A stretch of 64,000 bases of DNA, taken from contig NZ_QQNH01000014.1 of the NCBI RefSeq assembly GCF_003345525.1, positions 1 through 64,000 of the forward strand, read 5' to 3'. The notes under the pieces are model-generated. The model was not told the origin of the DNA. It saw only the letters and a program-made list of their open reading frames with translations, and made no database searches. Origin of the DNA: Pelagibacterium lacus. Its GTDB lineage: Bacteria > Pseudomonadota > Alphaproteobacteria > Rhizobiales > Devosiaceae. Every line of letters starts with the position of its first letter. The stretch's first letter is position 1. Both the position numbers and the translations under genes were made by a program. Positions 16,877 to 24,829 of the stretch are shown here, piece after piece.

Positions 16877-16944
16877 CTGCCTTCTCCGGGATGGGCATCG
16901 GGCGGGAAGCGGGTCCTGTCCGATGCCGTGGTGCGCGGGTTTTC

Positions 16945-17955
16945 CTACTGGGCCTGCCAAGCGTACCAGCGATTGCCGATCGCTTCGCGGTTTTCCGCCC
17001 AATAGGCGAGGTCGGCGTTGACCTGCACGGCGGTCTGGACGTCGGGCAGCGTGGCGCGGATGGCTGGGTCCATCAGGTCGGGCGAAGCCAGGTTGATCGG
17101 CGCATAGGCCGAGGCGGCCGCGAAATCGGCCTGTCCGCGCGCGCTGGTCGCTTCGGCGATGAATTGCATCGCGGCTTCCCGGTTATTGGTGCCCTTGGGG
17201 ACCACGAGGGCGTCGGCGGCGGTGATGTTGTGGTCCCAGCTGATCCCGACCTCCAGCCCCTCGGCTTCGAGGGCATAGAGGCGACCGTTCCAGAACAATC
17301 CGAGCGGGGCCTCGCCCGAGGCGAGCAGCAATTGCGACTGGGCTCCGCCTTCCCACCAGATGATCTCATCCTTGATCGTGTCGAGCTTGGCGAAGGCGCG
17401 ATCGAGATCGAGGGGATAGAGATCGTCCGGGGCGACGCCGTCGGCCAGGAGGGCAGCCTCGATCACGCCCGGATGCGACCAGGCATAGAAGGTGCGCTTG
17501 CCGGGGAAGGCTTCGAGGTCGAACAGGTCAGCGAAGGTCGAGGGCTGCGCGCCCGAAAAGTTCGCCGGGTTCCAGCCCAGTGTGAAGGAATAATAGAACG
17601 AGCCGACCGCATAGTCGGAAACGAAGCGCGGATCGAGCTGGTCCTTGTCGATGATGTCGAAATCGAGCGGTTCGAGGAGGCCCATCTGGCCGGCCTGCAA
17701 GGCGAAGTCGAATTCGACGTCGACCACGTCCCAGCTCACCGCGCCGGCTTCCACCATGGCCTGGAACTTGCCGTAGTCGGTCGGGCCGTCCTGCACCACG
17801 CCGATGCCGGTGTCGGCGGTGAACGGCGCCGCCCAGTGCTCGGTCTGCGCATCCTGGGTGGTGCCGCCCCAGGACGAGAAGGTGATGGTCTGCGCCTGTG
17901 CGCCGGTCGAGGCGAGGGCCCCGGCCACGGCAAGGGCTGTCAGCATATGCTTCAT
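16945..17955 (-). CDS. ABC transporter substrate-binding protein, polyamine type (cluster I)
   Basis: The 336-residue product has a signal peptide (MKHMLTALAVAGALASTGAQA) and a mature start QTITFSSWGGTTQDAQTEHW. It belongs to the spermidine/putrescine-binding (PotD/PotF-like) group, which also binds many amines, opines and small organic acids. A tyrosine/tryptophan-rich C-terminus (YWAENREAIGNRWYAWQAQ) is common in the group. It is encoded 28 bases after the aldehyde dehydrogenase, so catabolic enzymes and importer are in one operon. The ligand cannot be read from sequence. Confidence 0.87.
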   Translation of the reverse strand: MKHMLTALAVAGALASTGAQAQTITFSSWGGTTQDAQTEHWAAPFTADTGIGVVQDGPTDYGKFQAMVEAGAVSWDVVDVEFDFALQAGQMGLLEPLDFDIIDKDQLDPRFVSDYAVGSFYYSFTLGWNPANFSGAQPSTFADLFDLEAFPGKRTFYAWSHPGVIEAALLADGVAPDDLYPLDLDRAFAKLDTIKDEIIWWEGGAQSQLLLASGEAPLGLFWNGRLYALEAEGLEVGISWDHNITAADALVVPKGTNNREAAMQFIAEATSARGQADFAAASAYAPINLASPDLMDPAIRATLPDVQTAVQVNADLAYWAENREAIGNRWYAWQAQ

Positions 17956-17983
17956 GGTCTCACTCCCTGTTTTCCAATGTCGT

Positions 17984-19447
17984 TCAACGCATTACGAAGG
18001 GATCCGGGATCGGATCGTCCGAAGTGCGCAGCCACACGGTTTTCACCGTCGTGTAGTCGAGTGCCGCCGCCAGCCCTCCTTCGCGTCCGTGACCCGACAG
18101 GCCATGGCCGCCAAAGGGCGCGATGGGCGAAACGGCGCGATAGGTGTTCACCCAGACGATGCCGGCCCGGATGCCGCGCATCATGCGGTGCGCGCGGGTC
18201 AGGTCGCGGGTGAAGACGCCCGAGGCGAGGCCGTATGGGGTTGCGTTGGCGTGTTCCAGCGCTTCCGCCTCGGTGGCAAAGGACTGTACCGAGAGCACCG
18301 GGCCGAAGAGTTCTTCGGTGACGCAAGGGGCATCGGGGGTGTCCGAGCAATCGAGGATGGTCGGGGGAAAATAATACCCGTCGCCTTGCGGCGCTGCGCC
18401 ACCGGTGATGAGCTTTGCGCCCTCCGCCACCGAGCGCGCCACGGCATCGGCGATGCGCTCGCGCTGGCGCGCCGTGCAGAGCGGCCCGACTTCGGTTTCC
18501 ATGTGTTCCGGCGCGCCGATGCGCACGGCTTCCGCCTTGGCCTTGAGGCGAGCTAGCATCTCGTCCTTGACGTCCTCCTGCACCAGGAGCCGCGAGCCGG
18601 CGACGCAGCTTTGCCCGGTCGCCGCGAAGATGCCCGCCACCTGGGCGTTGGTCGCGCTGTCGAGATCGGCATCGGCAAAGACGATGAAGGGCGACTTTCC
18701 GCCCAGCTCGAGCGAGGTGCGCGCGAGATTTTCGGCCGATCCGCGCACGATGTGCCGCGCCGTCTCCGGCCCGCCGGTAAAGGCGATATGGGCAATCCCG
18801 GCGTGGGTGGTGAGCGCGGCGCCAGCTTCAGCCACGCCGGTGATGATATTGACCACGCCGGGCGGGAAGCCCGCTTCATCGACCAGCCGGGCGAATTCGA
18901 GCAGGGGTGCTGGGCCGTCCTCAGAGGCCTTCAGCACCACCGTGCAGCCCGCGGCCAGCGCCGGGCCGAGCTTGACGGCGGAGAGAAACAACTGGCTGTT
19001 CCACGGAACGATCGCCGCGACCACGCCGATCGGCTCGCGCCGCAGCCAGACTTCCATGTCCGGCTTGTCGATGGGCAGGTGCGCGCCTTCGATCTTGTCG
19101 GCCAGCCCGGCATAATAGCGATAATATTCGGCGACATAGGCAATCTGGGCGCTGGTTTCGCGGATGATCTTGCCGGTGTCGCGGGTCTCGAGCTCGGCCA
19201 GCCGGGGTGCGGCGGCGGCCACGAGGTCGGCGAGCCGGAACAGGAGCCTGCCGCGCGCCGAAGCGGTCAGCCCGGCCCAGGCCGGGGAGCGGAAGGCCCG
19301 GTTCGCCGCCGCGACGGCGCGGGACACATCGGCTGGGGTGGCCGCCGGCATGCGGGCCCAGGGCTTTCCGGTGGCGGGGTCGAGGCTGTCGAACTGCGCC
19401 GATCCGGTTTCGAAGACTCCGTCGATATAATGCGCGAATTGCTGCAT
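17984..19447 (-). CDS. NAD(P)+-dependent aldehyde dehydrogenase (cluster I)
   Basis: The 487-residue enzyme is of standard family length. The general-base glutamate lies in LELGGKSPF (near residue 250), the nucleophilic cysteine in GQSCVAGSR (near 285), the nucleotide-binding asparagine in IVPWNSQLF (near 150), and EELFGPVLSV is the late structural motif. It oxidises an aldehyde to the acid. Its overall form resembles betaine- or gamma-aminobutyraldehyde-type dehydrogenases, so an aldehyde from an amine or from the adjacent monooxygenase is likely. AGGA precedes the ATG. The monooxygenase gene ends 8 bases upstream. Confidence 0.9.
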   Translation of the reverse strand: MQQFAHYIDGVFETGSAQFDSLDPATGKPWARMPAATPADVSRAVAAANRAFRSPAWAGLTASARGRLLFRLADLVAAAAPRLAELETRDTGKIIRETSAQIAYVAEYYRYYAGLADKIEGAHLPIDKPDMEVWLRREPIGVVAAIVPWNSQLFLSAVKLGPALAAGCTVVLKASEDGPAPLLEFARLVDEAGFPPGVVNIITGVAEAGAALTTHAGIAHIAFTGGPETARHIVRGSAENLARTSLELGGKSPFIVFADADLDSATNAQVAGIFAATGQSCVAGSRLLVQEDVKDEMLARLKAKAEAVRIGAPEHMETEVGPLCTARQRERIADAVARSVAEGAKLITGGAAPQGDGYYFPPTILDCSDTPDAPCVTEELFGPVLSVQSFATEAEALEHANATPYGLASGVFTRDLTRAHRMMRGIRAGIVWVNTYRAVSPIAPFGGHGLSGHGREGGLAAALDYTTVKTVWLRTSDDPIPDPFVMR

Positions 19448-19455
19448 TTTTCCTC

Positions 19456-20493
19456 TCAGGCCAAAGCGGGCATCACGTCGGCGATGAAGCGTTCCAATGA
19501 CGCTTTCTTGCGTTCGAAGCTCATGCCGCTGTCGATCCAGAATGCGAACTCGTCATAGCCCATGTCCTTGTAGCCCCTGACGCGCGCGATCACCTCGGCC
19601 GGTTCGCCGATGATCTGGTTCTTGCGCATCGCCTCGGCCGAATAGAAGGGGTGGGCGGCGATCTCAGCGTCCGAGAGCGTTTCGATCAGCCCCATGGAGA
19701 TCGGGCGCTCGTTTTTGAACCAGGCGCCGAAATAGTTGTAGAAGCGGTTCATCTCCTCGGCCGCCTTCTGCGCGTCGGCCTCGCTGTCGGCGACATAGGC
19801 GTGCCGCAGCACCATGATCCTGGGGCGTGGGGTCTGGGGGAATTTTTCGCAGGCGGCGTTGAAACGGTCCATGAGGCTCTGGACCTCGTCATCGCCCAGA
19901 TGCAGCGGGGTCACCTGCACGTTGCAGCCCTGCGACACCGCGAATTCGTGGCTGTTGGGGTCGCGCGCCGCCACCCAGATCGGCGGATGCGGCTTTTGCA
20001 CGGGCAGGGGGGAAGAAGTGGTCTTGGGGAACTGCCAGTGCTCGCCCTCATGGGCATAATCGCCCTCCCAGAGCTTTTTGACCGCGGGGATCAGCTCGCG
20101 CAGTTTGGCGCCGGCCGTCCAGGCGTCGAGCCCGGGCGACATGCGCTCATATTCGAAGCTGTAGGCGCCGCGCGCGATCCCTAGGTCAAGCCGCCCCTCG
20201 GTGATGATGTCGACCATGGCCGCCTCGCCCGCCAGGCGGATCGGATGCCAGAACGGTGCCACCACGGTGCCCGTGCCCAGACGGACATTCTTGGTGCGCC
20301 GGGCGAGATCGACCAGGTTGAGGAAGGGATTGGGCGCTATGGTGAAATTCATACCGTGGTGCTCGCCGGTCCAGATGGCGTGCATGCCGCCCTCGTCGGC
20401 GATACGGCAAAGTTCGAGCATTTCGCGGTAAAGCTGCTGCTGGTCGTCTTCGGCCGAGACCCGCTCCATATGGACGAACAAGGAGAATTTCAT
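19456..20493 (-). CDS. Luciferase-like (LLM) flavin-dependent monooxygenase (cluster I)
   Basis: The 345-residue protein begins MKFSLFVHMERVS and carries typical LLM class features: ADEGGMHAIWTGEHHG, VRLGTGTVVAPFWHP, RLDLGIARGAYSFEY, and a C-terminal GEPAEVIARVRGYKDMG. These TIM-barrel enzymes use reduced FMN and oxygen, usually supplied by a separate reductase, to hydroxylate or cleave organic substrates. The reductase is the preceding gene and overlaps by 4 bases. The likely job is the oxygen-dependent attack on the imported compound. Confidence 0.88.
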   Translation of the reverse strand: MKFSLFVHMERVSAEDDQQQLYREMLELCRIADEGGMHAIWTGEHHGMNFTIAPNPFLNLVDLARRTKNVRLGTGTVVAPFWHPIRLAGEAAMVDIITEGRLDLGIARGAYSFEYERMSPGLDAWTAGAKLRELIPAVKKLWEGDYAHEGEHWQFPKTTSSPLPVQKPHPPIWVAARDPNSHEFAVSQGCNVQVTPLHLGDDEVQSLMDRFNAACEKFPQTPRPRIMVLRHAYVADSEADAQKAAEEMNRFYNYFGAWFKNERPISMGLIETLSDAEIAAHPFYSAEAMRKNQIIGEPAEVIARVRGYKDMGYDEFAFWIDSGMSFERKKASLERFIADVMPALA

Positions 20494-21413
20494 GTCTGGT
20501 TCCTCTCTCCGGCACGGGCCACGCGGCCTTGCTGGTAATTGCCGAAATAGACCCCGTAATTGCCGATCCGGTTTTCCGCCGCGAGGCGTTCGAGCATGAC
20601 CCTTTCCGCCGGGTCCGAGACCCGTTCGAGCCCGTCGGACGAAAGCGCCACGAAGCTGCCGCGCCGGGCCTCGCTGCGGGCGGCGGGACACAGGAAGGCG
20701 ATGCGCTGGTGCCCGCGCTCGGTGTCGTCATAGACCGAATAGATGAAGCCAGGCGCGGCATCGAGGCCGGTGCGGGCGATGAGGGCGTCCAATGCCGGCT
20801 GCAATCCTTCCCGTCCCGCCCGGCCATGGGGCAGGACCAGCCCGCCCTTGCCGTCGTCCTCGAGCAGCACATGGCCCTCGGCCTCGATGATGGCCGAGAC
20901 CATGACGTCCGGCCCGGCCGGCATCTGCGCTCCGGTATGGGCGGGGGTGAAATAGCTGCCGCGATAATAGCCCAGGCCCGGCTCCTGGCCCGCTTCGAAC
21001 GCCTCGATGCGGCCGATCAGGATGGCATGGTCCCCCGCCTCGACCACCTGGTGCAGGGCGCAATCGAACCAGGCCGAGACATTTTCGAGCACCGGCGATC
21101 CGGCCGGGCCGCGCCGCCAGCCGACGCTGGAAAACCGGTCCTCGACCGGGCGAGCGAAGGTGTTGGAAACCTCCTTCTGCCCTTCGGAGAGGATGTTGAT
21201 GGCAAAGCCCCGCGCCTTGACGAAGGTGTCCCAATTGCGCGAGCTGCGGGCGATGGAGATGAGCAGCAGCGGAGGGTCGAGCGAAACCGAGGAGAAGGAA
21301 TTGGCGGTGAAGCCGACCGGCCGATCCTCCGCGTCCATGGTGGTGACCACGGTCACCCCGGTCATAAAGGTCCCGAACGCATCGCGCAGCGCGCGCAGGT
21401 CCATCGCGCTCAT
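20490..21413 (-). CDS. Flavin reductase with C-terminal Nudix-like domain (cluster I)
   Basis: The 307-residue protein is about twice the size of a stand-alone flavin reductase. Residues 1-160 are a flavin_reduct domain (DAFGTFMTGVTVVTT, GFTANSFSSVSLDPPLLL, GDHAILIGRIE), which would supply reduced FMN to the adjacent LLM monooxygenase. Residues about 170-300 look like a Nudix fold (VMVSAIIEAEGHVLLEDD, LVLPHGRAGREG, LIARTGLDAAPGFIYSVYDD), but the Nudix box lacks the REUxEE catalytic acids (ALDALIART instead), so hydrolysis is unlikely and ligand sensing or docking is more plausible. The gene overlaps both neighbours by 4 bases. Confidence 0.8.
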   Translation of the reverse strand: MSAMDLRALRDAFGTFMTGVTVVTTMDAEDRPVGFTANSFSSVSLDPPLLLISIARSSRNWDTFVKARGFAINILSEGQKEVSNTFARPVEDRFSSVGWRRGPAGSPVLENVSAWFDCALHQVVEAGDHAILIGRIEAFEAGQEPGLGYYRGSYFTPAHTGAQMPAGPDVMVSAIIEAEGHVLLEDDGKGGLVLPHGRAGREGLQPALDALIARTGLDAAPGFIYSVYDDTERGHQRIAFLCPAARSEARRGSFVALSSDGLERVSDPAERVMLERLAAENRIGNYGVYFGNYQQGRVARAGERNQT

Positions 21414-22204
21414 GGGCAGGCCTCCTCGCGCGCCAGCAGGTCCTCAAGCGCCGCCGTCACCATTTCGGGCGCGGTGAGATTGACCATATGGCGGTGCCCG
21501 TCGACGATCCTTGCCTCCCCGCGCGGCATCAGCGCCGCCATGGCGCGGGACATGGCCGGGGTGGAGTTCGGATCGTTCTCGCCGGTCAGCAGCAGGGCCG
21601 GCACTGCGATTTCCCCCAGCCGGTCGGCATAGACCGTATCGCCCCGGGCAAAGGCCCGATACGCCGCAAGATAGCCCTGCTGGTCGATGGTCCGAAACCA
21701 GTCGGCCACGTGGTCGCGAACCGCTTCGTCACCCGGGCCGAACCAGCGCTCCAGCGCCGATTCTATTCCCGTGCGGCCCTGGGCGATATCCTCGGCCCGC
21801 GCCAGCACCGCCGCCCTTGCCACCGGCGTGCGGCGATGGACGGCATTGAGCAGTGCCAGCCGGCGCACGAGTTCGGGCCGCTCGATGGCCACCCCCGACG
21901 CGATCAGCGCGCCCATGGAATGGCCGACGAGGTTGACCGGCCCGCATGCGAGCGTCTCGATCAGCCGCGCCGCCCAGGCGACGAAATCGGCGAGACCGGC
22001 GCCTTCGGGCAGGGGATCGCTTTCCCCATGCCCCGGCATGTCGGCAGCAAGCACCCGCCAGCGCGTCGAGAGGGCCGCGATCTGCGGCTCCCAGGCCTCC
22101 AGGCGCATCCCCACGCCATGGATCAGCAGGATCGGCTCGCCGTCCCCCAGGTCGCGGAGCCGAACCGCGGCGCCGTCAGACAGCTGCAGGATTTGCGGCG
22201 TCAT
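21410..22204 (-). CDS. Alpha/beta hydrolase (cluster I)
   Basis: The 264-residue enzyme has the oxyanion segment LLIHGVGMRLEAWEPQ, the nucleophile elbow VGHSMGAL (Ser near residue 95), an acid in LLTGENDPNS and the catalytic His in VDGHRHMVN. It resembles RutD/BioH-size hydrolases that cleave small esters, amides or carbamates. In the rut pathway a similar protein works beside an LLM oxygenase and a flavin reductase, so a parallel role here is reasonable inference. The ATG at 22204 lies 28 bases inside the end of the AA_synth gene; its own end overlaps the reductase gene by 4 bases. Confidence 0.85.
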   Translation of the reverse strand: MTPQILQLSDGAAVRLRDLGDGEPILLIHGVGMRLEAWEPQIAALSTRWRVLAADMPGHGESDPLPEGAGLADFVAWAARLIETLACGPVNLVGHSMGALIASGVAIERPELVRRLALLNAVHRRTPVARAAVLARAEDIAQGRTGIESALERWFGPGDEAVRDHVADWFRTIDQQGYLAAYRAFARGDTVYADRLGEIAVPALLLTGENDPNSTPAMSRAMAALMPRGEARIVDGHRHMVNLTAPEMVTAALEDLLAREEACP

Positions 22205-22778
22205 GGCCGAGATCCTTGAGGTCCTGATAGCGGTCGCCGATGCGGTGATGCGGACGCCCGCCGATCGAGGCGCCCAGCGCCACCACGATCTCGTCGGCGG
22301 CCGGCGCATCGGGAATGGCGAACTGGATCGTCAGATAATGCGAGCGGCGGCCCTCGTCGTTCTTGTCCATCAGCGGGATCATGATCGGGCAGTTGGCTGG
22401 CCCGCGCGTATTGGTGAAGGAGAGGTAGGATTTCGCGCCCACCGCCTGCCGGTAAGGATTGCCGAAATGCAGGGTATGGATCAGCGCCGAAGCGTGTTCG
22501 ACCTCGCCATCCAGCCCCACCACAGCGGCCTTGCCATAGGCTTCCACATCGGCGCCCGATCCCGCTTCATCGAGGATCAGTCCGGTCAGCAATTCTCCCA
22601 AGTCAGGCGCCACCGCATGGATATCGGGCTTGAGATCTTCGACGAAGCCGCGCCCGGCCCAGGGGTTTTTCACCACCGCCGCCGCCGCGATGAGCTTCAG
22701 CGGCCGGGCGGCCGCGCGCCCGCCCTCGATCAGGGTAGTTTCGACGTTGACGAGGGTCTTGCGGATGATGGCGGACAT
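22176..22778 (-). CDS. Amino acid synthesis family protein (AA_synth / DUF1185)
   Basis: The 200-residue protein matches the AA_synth family: MSAIIRKTLVNVETTLIEGG at the start, VVKNPWAGRG, LDGEVEHASALIHTLHFGN and GPANCPIMIPLMDKNDEGRRSHYLTIQFAIPDAP. The biochemical activity of this family is not established as far as I know. It is the first gene of the nine-gene operon and overlaps the hydrolase gene by 29 bases, so it is probably a core part of the pathway. The ATG at 22778 follows GGAA. An operator-like region separates it from the GntR gene. Confidence 0.82.
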   Translation of the reverse strand: MSAIIRKTLVNVETTLIEGGRAAARPLKLIAAAAVVKNPWAGRGFVEDLKPDIHAVAPDLGELLTGLILDEAGSGADVEAYGKAAVVGLDGEVEHASALIHTLHFGNPYRQAVGAKSYLSFTNTRGPANCPIMIPLMDKNDEGRRSHYLTIQFAIPDAPAADEIVVALGASIGGRPHHRIGDRYQDLKDLGHDAANPAAV

Positions 22779-22813
22779 TTTTGCGTTCCATTCGGCTCAA
22801 GGTGTGCTAATCT

Positions 22814-22852
22814 TGGTATGCCATAAGATGGTCTGTCAACATCTATTGTCAG
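22814..22852. promoter_or_regulatory. Candidate GntR operator region between divergent genes
   Basis: The 102-base gap between the AA_synth and GntR genes holds TTGGTATGCCAT (22814-22825, near-palindromic, similar to TGGTATACCA-like sites of FCD-type GntR proteins), a perfect CCAT-AAG-ATGG (22821-22831), and a 20-base imperfect inverted repeat CTGTCA-N8-TGTCAG (22833-22852). One of these is probably the operator through which the divergent GntR protein controls the operon and itself. Confidence 0.45.
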
Positions 22853-22880
22853 AAAATCTGTTCGCTATTAGGTTCACGCC

Positions 22881-23585
22881 ATGCACAACACCGCCCTAGA
22901 CGATCTCAAGATCGACCACCTTCCCCGAACGCTGAGAGAAATCGCCGTCGAGCGCTTGCGCGGCGCGATCATCGCCGGCCGTTTCCCGTCCGGCGCCCGG
23001 CTGGTGGAGCGCACGCTGTGCGACCAGCTCGGCGTGTCGCGCTCGGTGGTGCGCGAGGCGATCCGCTATCTCGAAGCCGAGGGATTGGTGGAAAATGCGC
23101 CGCGCAGCGGACCGGTCGTCGCCACCCTCGACTGGGGGCAGGCCGAGCAGATCTACAATATCCGCCTGTTGCTCGAGACCCAGGCCGCCGCCGATTGCGC
23201 GCGCAAGGCCGATGCGGCGGCCAAGGCGGCGCTCCGCGACGCGCTGCAGGCGCTGGACGAAGCATTTCGCGCCTCCGAGCCGCAAAGGCTCTATGACGCG
23301 ACGACCCATTTCTACGAAGTGATCTTCACGGTGGCCGGACACGATGTGGCCTGGGAGATCGTGCAGCGGCTCAACGGCCGCATCTCACGGCTTCGGGCCC
23401 TGACGCTGGCCTCCACCGACCGCCATGTTTCGGGGCAGGCCCGCATGACGCGGATCTGCGAAGCGATCCTCGACAGCGACCCGGAGCGTGCCGCGAGCGC
23501 CGTCCATGATCACCTCACCGAGGCGGCCGAGATCGCGAGACGCCTGCTCGGCAATGACGCAAGGCCGGAGGACAAGAGCCGATGA
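22881..23585 (+). CDS. GntR family regulator, FadR/FCD subfamily (cluster I)
   Basis: The 234-residue protein has an N-terminal winged helix (residues 15-80: AVERLRGAIIAGRFPSGARL, LCDQLGVSRSVVREAIRYLEAEGLV) and a C-terminal all-helical FCD ligand domain (residues 90-225: IYNIRLLLETQAA, DATTHFYEVIF, HDHLTEAAEIARRLL). FCD regulators usually bind a carboxylate or amino acid, often a pathway substrate, which releases repression. Its position opposite the nine-gene operon points to local control. Its stop codon overlaps the start of the DUF1330 gene by 4 bases. Confidence 0.9.
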   Translation: MHNTALDDLKIDHLPRTLREIAVERLRGAIIAGRFPSGARLVERTLCDQLGVSRSVVREAIRYLEAEGLVENAPRSGPVVATLDWGQAEQIYNIRLLLETQAAADCARKADAAAKAALRDALQALDEAFRASEPQRLYDATTHFYEVIFTVAGHDVAWEIVQRLNGRISRLRALTLASTDRHVSGQARMTRICEAILDSDPERAASAVHDHLTEAAEIARRLLGNDARPEDKSR

Positions 23586-23869
23586 CCGCCTATTGGATCG
23601 CCCATGTGACTGTGACCGACCCCGAAGCCTATGCGGGCTATCAGGCCCTGGCCCCCGAGGCCTTCAAGGCCCATGGCGGGAGTTTCCTCGCCCGGGGCGG
23701 AGCCCATGAGGTCCTGGAAGGACCCGAGCTCTCGCGGCACGTGATCATCGAGTTTCCCAGCCTGGAGGCGGCGCGGACCTGCTATCATTCCCCGCAATAC
23801 CAGGCAGCGCGCGCCCGGCGGGACGGTGCCTGCACGGCCCATATCGTCATCGTCGAAGCGTTATCCTGA
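23582..23869 (+). CDS. DUF1330 family protein
   Basis: The 95-residue protein is of the small ferredoxin-like (alpha/beta barrel) DUF1330 type: AYWIAHVTVTDPEAYAGYQALAP, then GGSFLARGG and HVIIEFPSLEAARTCYHSPQYQ. Members form dimers resembling EthD/ABM domains; no reaction is established. Translation is coupled to the GntR gene by a 4-base overlap, so it may handle a pathway intermediate. It ends 4 bases before the convergent LysR gene. Confidence 0.85.
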   Translation: MTAYWIAHVTVTDPEAYAGYQALAPEAFKAHGGSFLARGGAHEVLEGPELSRHVIIEFPSLEAARTCYHSPQYQAARARRDGACTAHIVIVEALS

Positions 23870-23873
23870 GCGC

Positions 23874-24797
23874 TCAGGCGGCGCGGATGGTCCGCGCGCC
23901 CGCCAAGGCTTCCCGGCTCATCCAGTCGGCAAAGCCCGAGACCATGCGATCGCCCGCCAATCGGATCGGGATCGAGAGCTGATAGCCCTTGTCGCGGAAT
24001 TCGCATCCCTCGAACACCGCGGCCAGTTCATGCGCCGCCAGTTCGGCCTCGACAAGGGCGCGGGGGGCCAGCGCGATGCCGTTGCCGGCCACGGCCGCGC
24101 CGATGGCCAGTTCCAGCCCTTCCACGCGCGGCGAATGGGTGTTGTCGAAGAGTTCGATCCCCGATTGCCCCAGCCAGGCCTGCCACAGGCCCGGCAGGTC
24201 GGATTGCTCGATACGCACGAGGCGGCCGATATCGGAGAGGGAGCGGACGGCGTGCCGGTCGCGATAGGCGGGGCTGGCGACGGCGATCCAATCGATATCG
24301 AACAAGGGGAGATGCAGCGCATCGCTACCCTGCCGGCGCCCCTGATGCACGAGGCAGTCGATGCCCGAATCGGGTTCGAGCGTCGCGTTCTCGGCGGCGG
24401 TGACGACGTCGATCCGCAGGCCGGGATGAGCATCGCGATAGCGGCGCAGTCGCGGCATCAGCCAGCGCAGGGAGAAGGAGAGGGGGGCAGCGAGGACGAT
24501 CGCCTCGCGCCCCTTGGCTTCGCTGCGCACCGCATGGGTGGTGGCTTCCAGCTCGGCCAGCAGATGGCGGACGCGGCTGAGATAGGCTTCGCCGGTCTCG
24601 GTCAGGTGCACCTGGTGGCGTGTGCGGGCCAGAAGCGGCACCCCCACTACCTGTTCGAGCTTGCGGACGCGCTTGCTGACCGCGCCCTGGGAGAGGCAGA
24701 GGTCTTCCGCCGCCCGGGAGAAGCTGAGGTAACGCGCCGTCGCCTCGAAAGCGAGGAGACCGGCCATGGATGGTATGGCGCGACGGGGCAGGTCCAT
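23874..24797 (-). CDS. LysR family regulator, GcvA-like (cluster II)
   Basis: The 307-residue protein has an N-terminal LysR helix-turn-helix (SMAGLLAFEATARYLSFSRAAEDLCLSQGAVSKRVRKLE, residues about 10-50) and a periplasmic-binding-like effector domain. The opening with FEA-AR-SF-RAA-L matches the GcvA subgroup. It is the last gene of the leftward cluster II set, 32 bases after the ornithine-cyclodeaminase-family gene, so it may be co-transcribed with the genes it controls. The convergent DUF1330 gene of cluster I ends 4 bases away. Confidence 0.88.
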   Translation of the reverse strand: MDLPRRAIPSMAGLLAFEATARYLSFSRAAEDLCLSQGAVSKRVRKLEQVVGVPLLARTRHQVHLTETGEAYLSRVRHLLAELEATTHAVRSEAKGREAIVLAAPLSFSLRWLMPRLRRYRDAHPGLRIDVVTAAENATLEPDSGIDCLVHQGRRQGSDALHLPLFDIDWIAVASPAYRDRHAVRSLSDIGRLVRIEQSDLPGLWQAWLGQSGIELFDNTHSPRVEGLELAIGAAVAGNGIALAPRALVEAELAAHELAAVFEGCEFRDKGYQLSIPIRLAGDRMVSGFADWMSREALAGARTIRAA

Positions 24798-24829
24798 ATG
24801 TCACCCTCCTGTCCGGACGGCGGTGAAGC

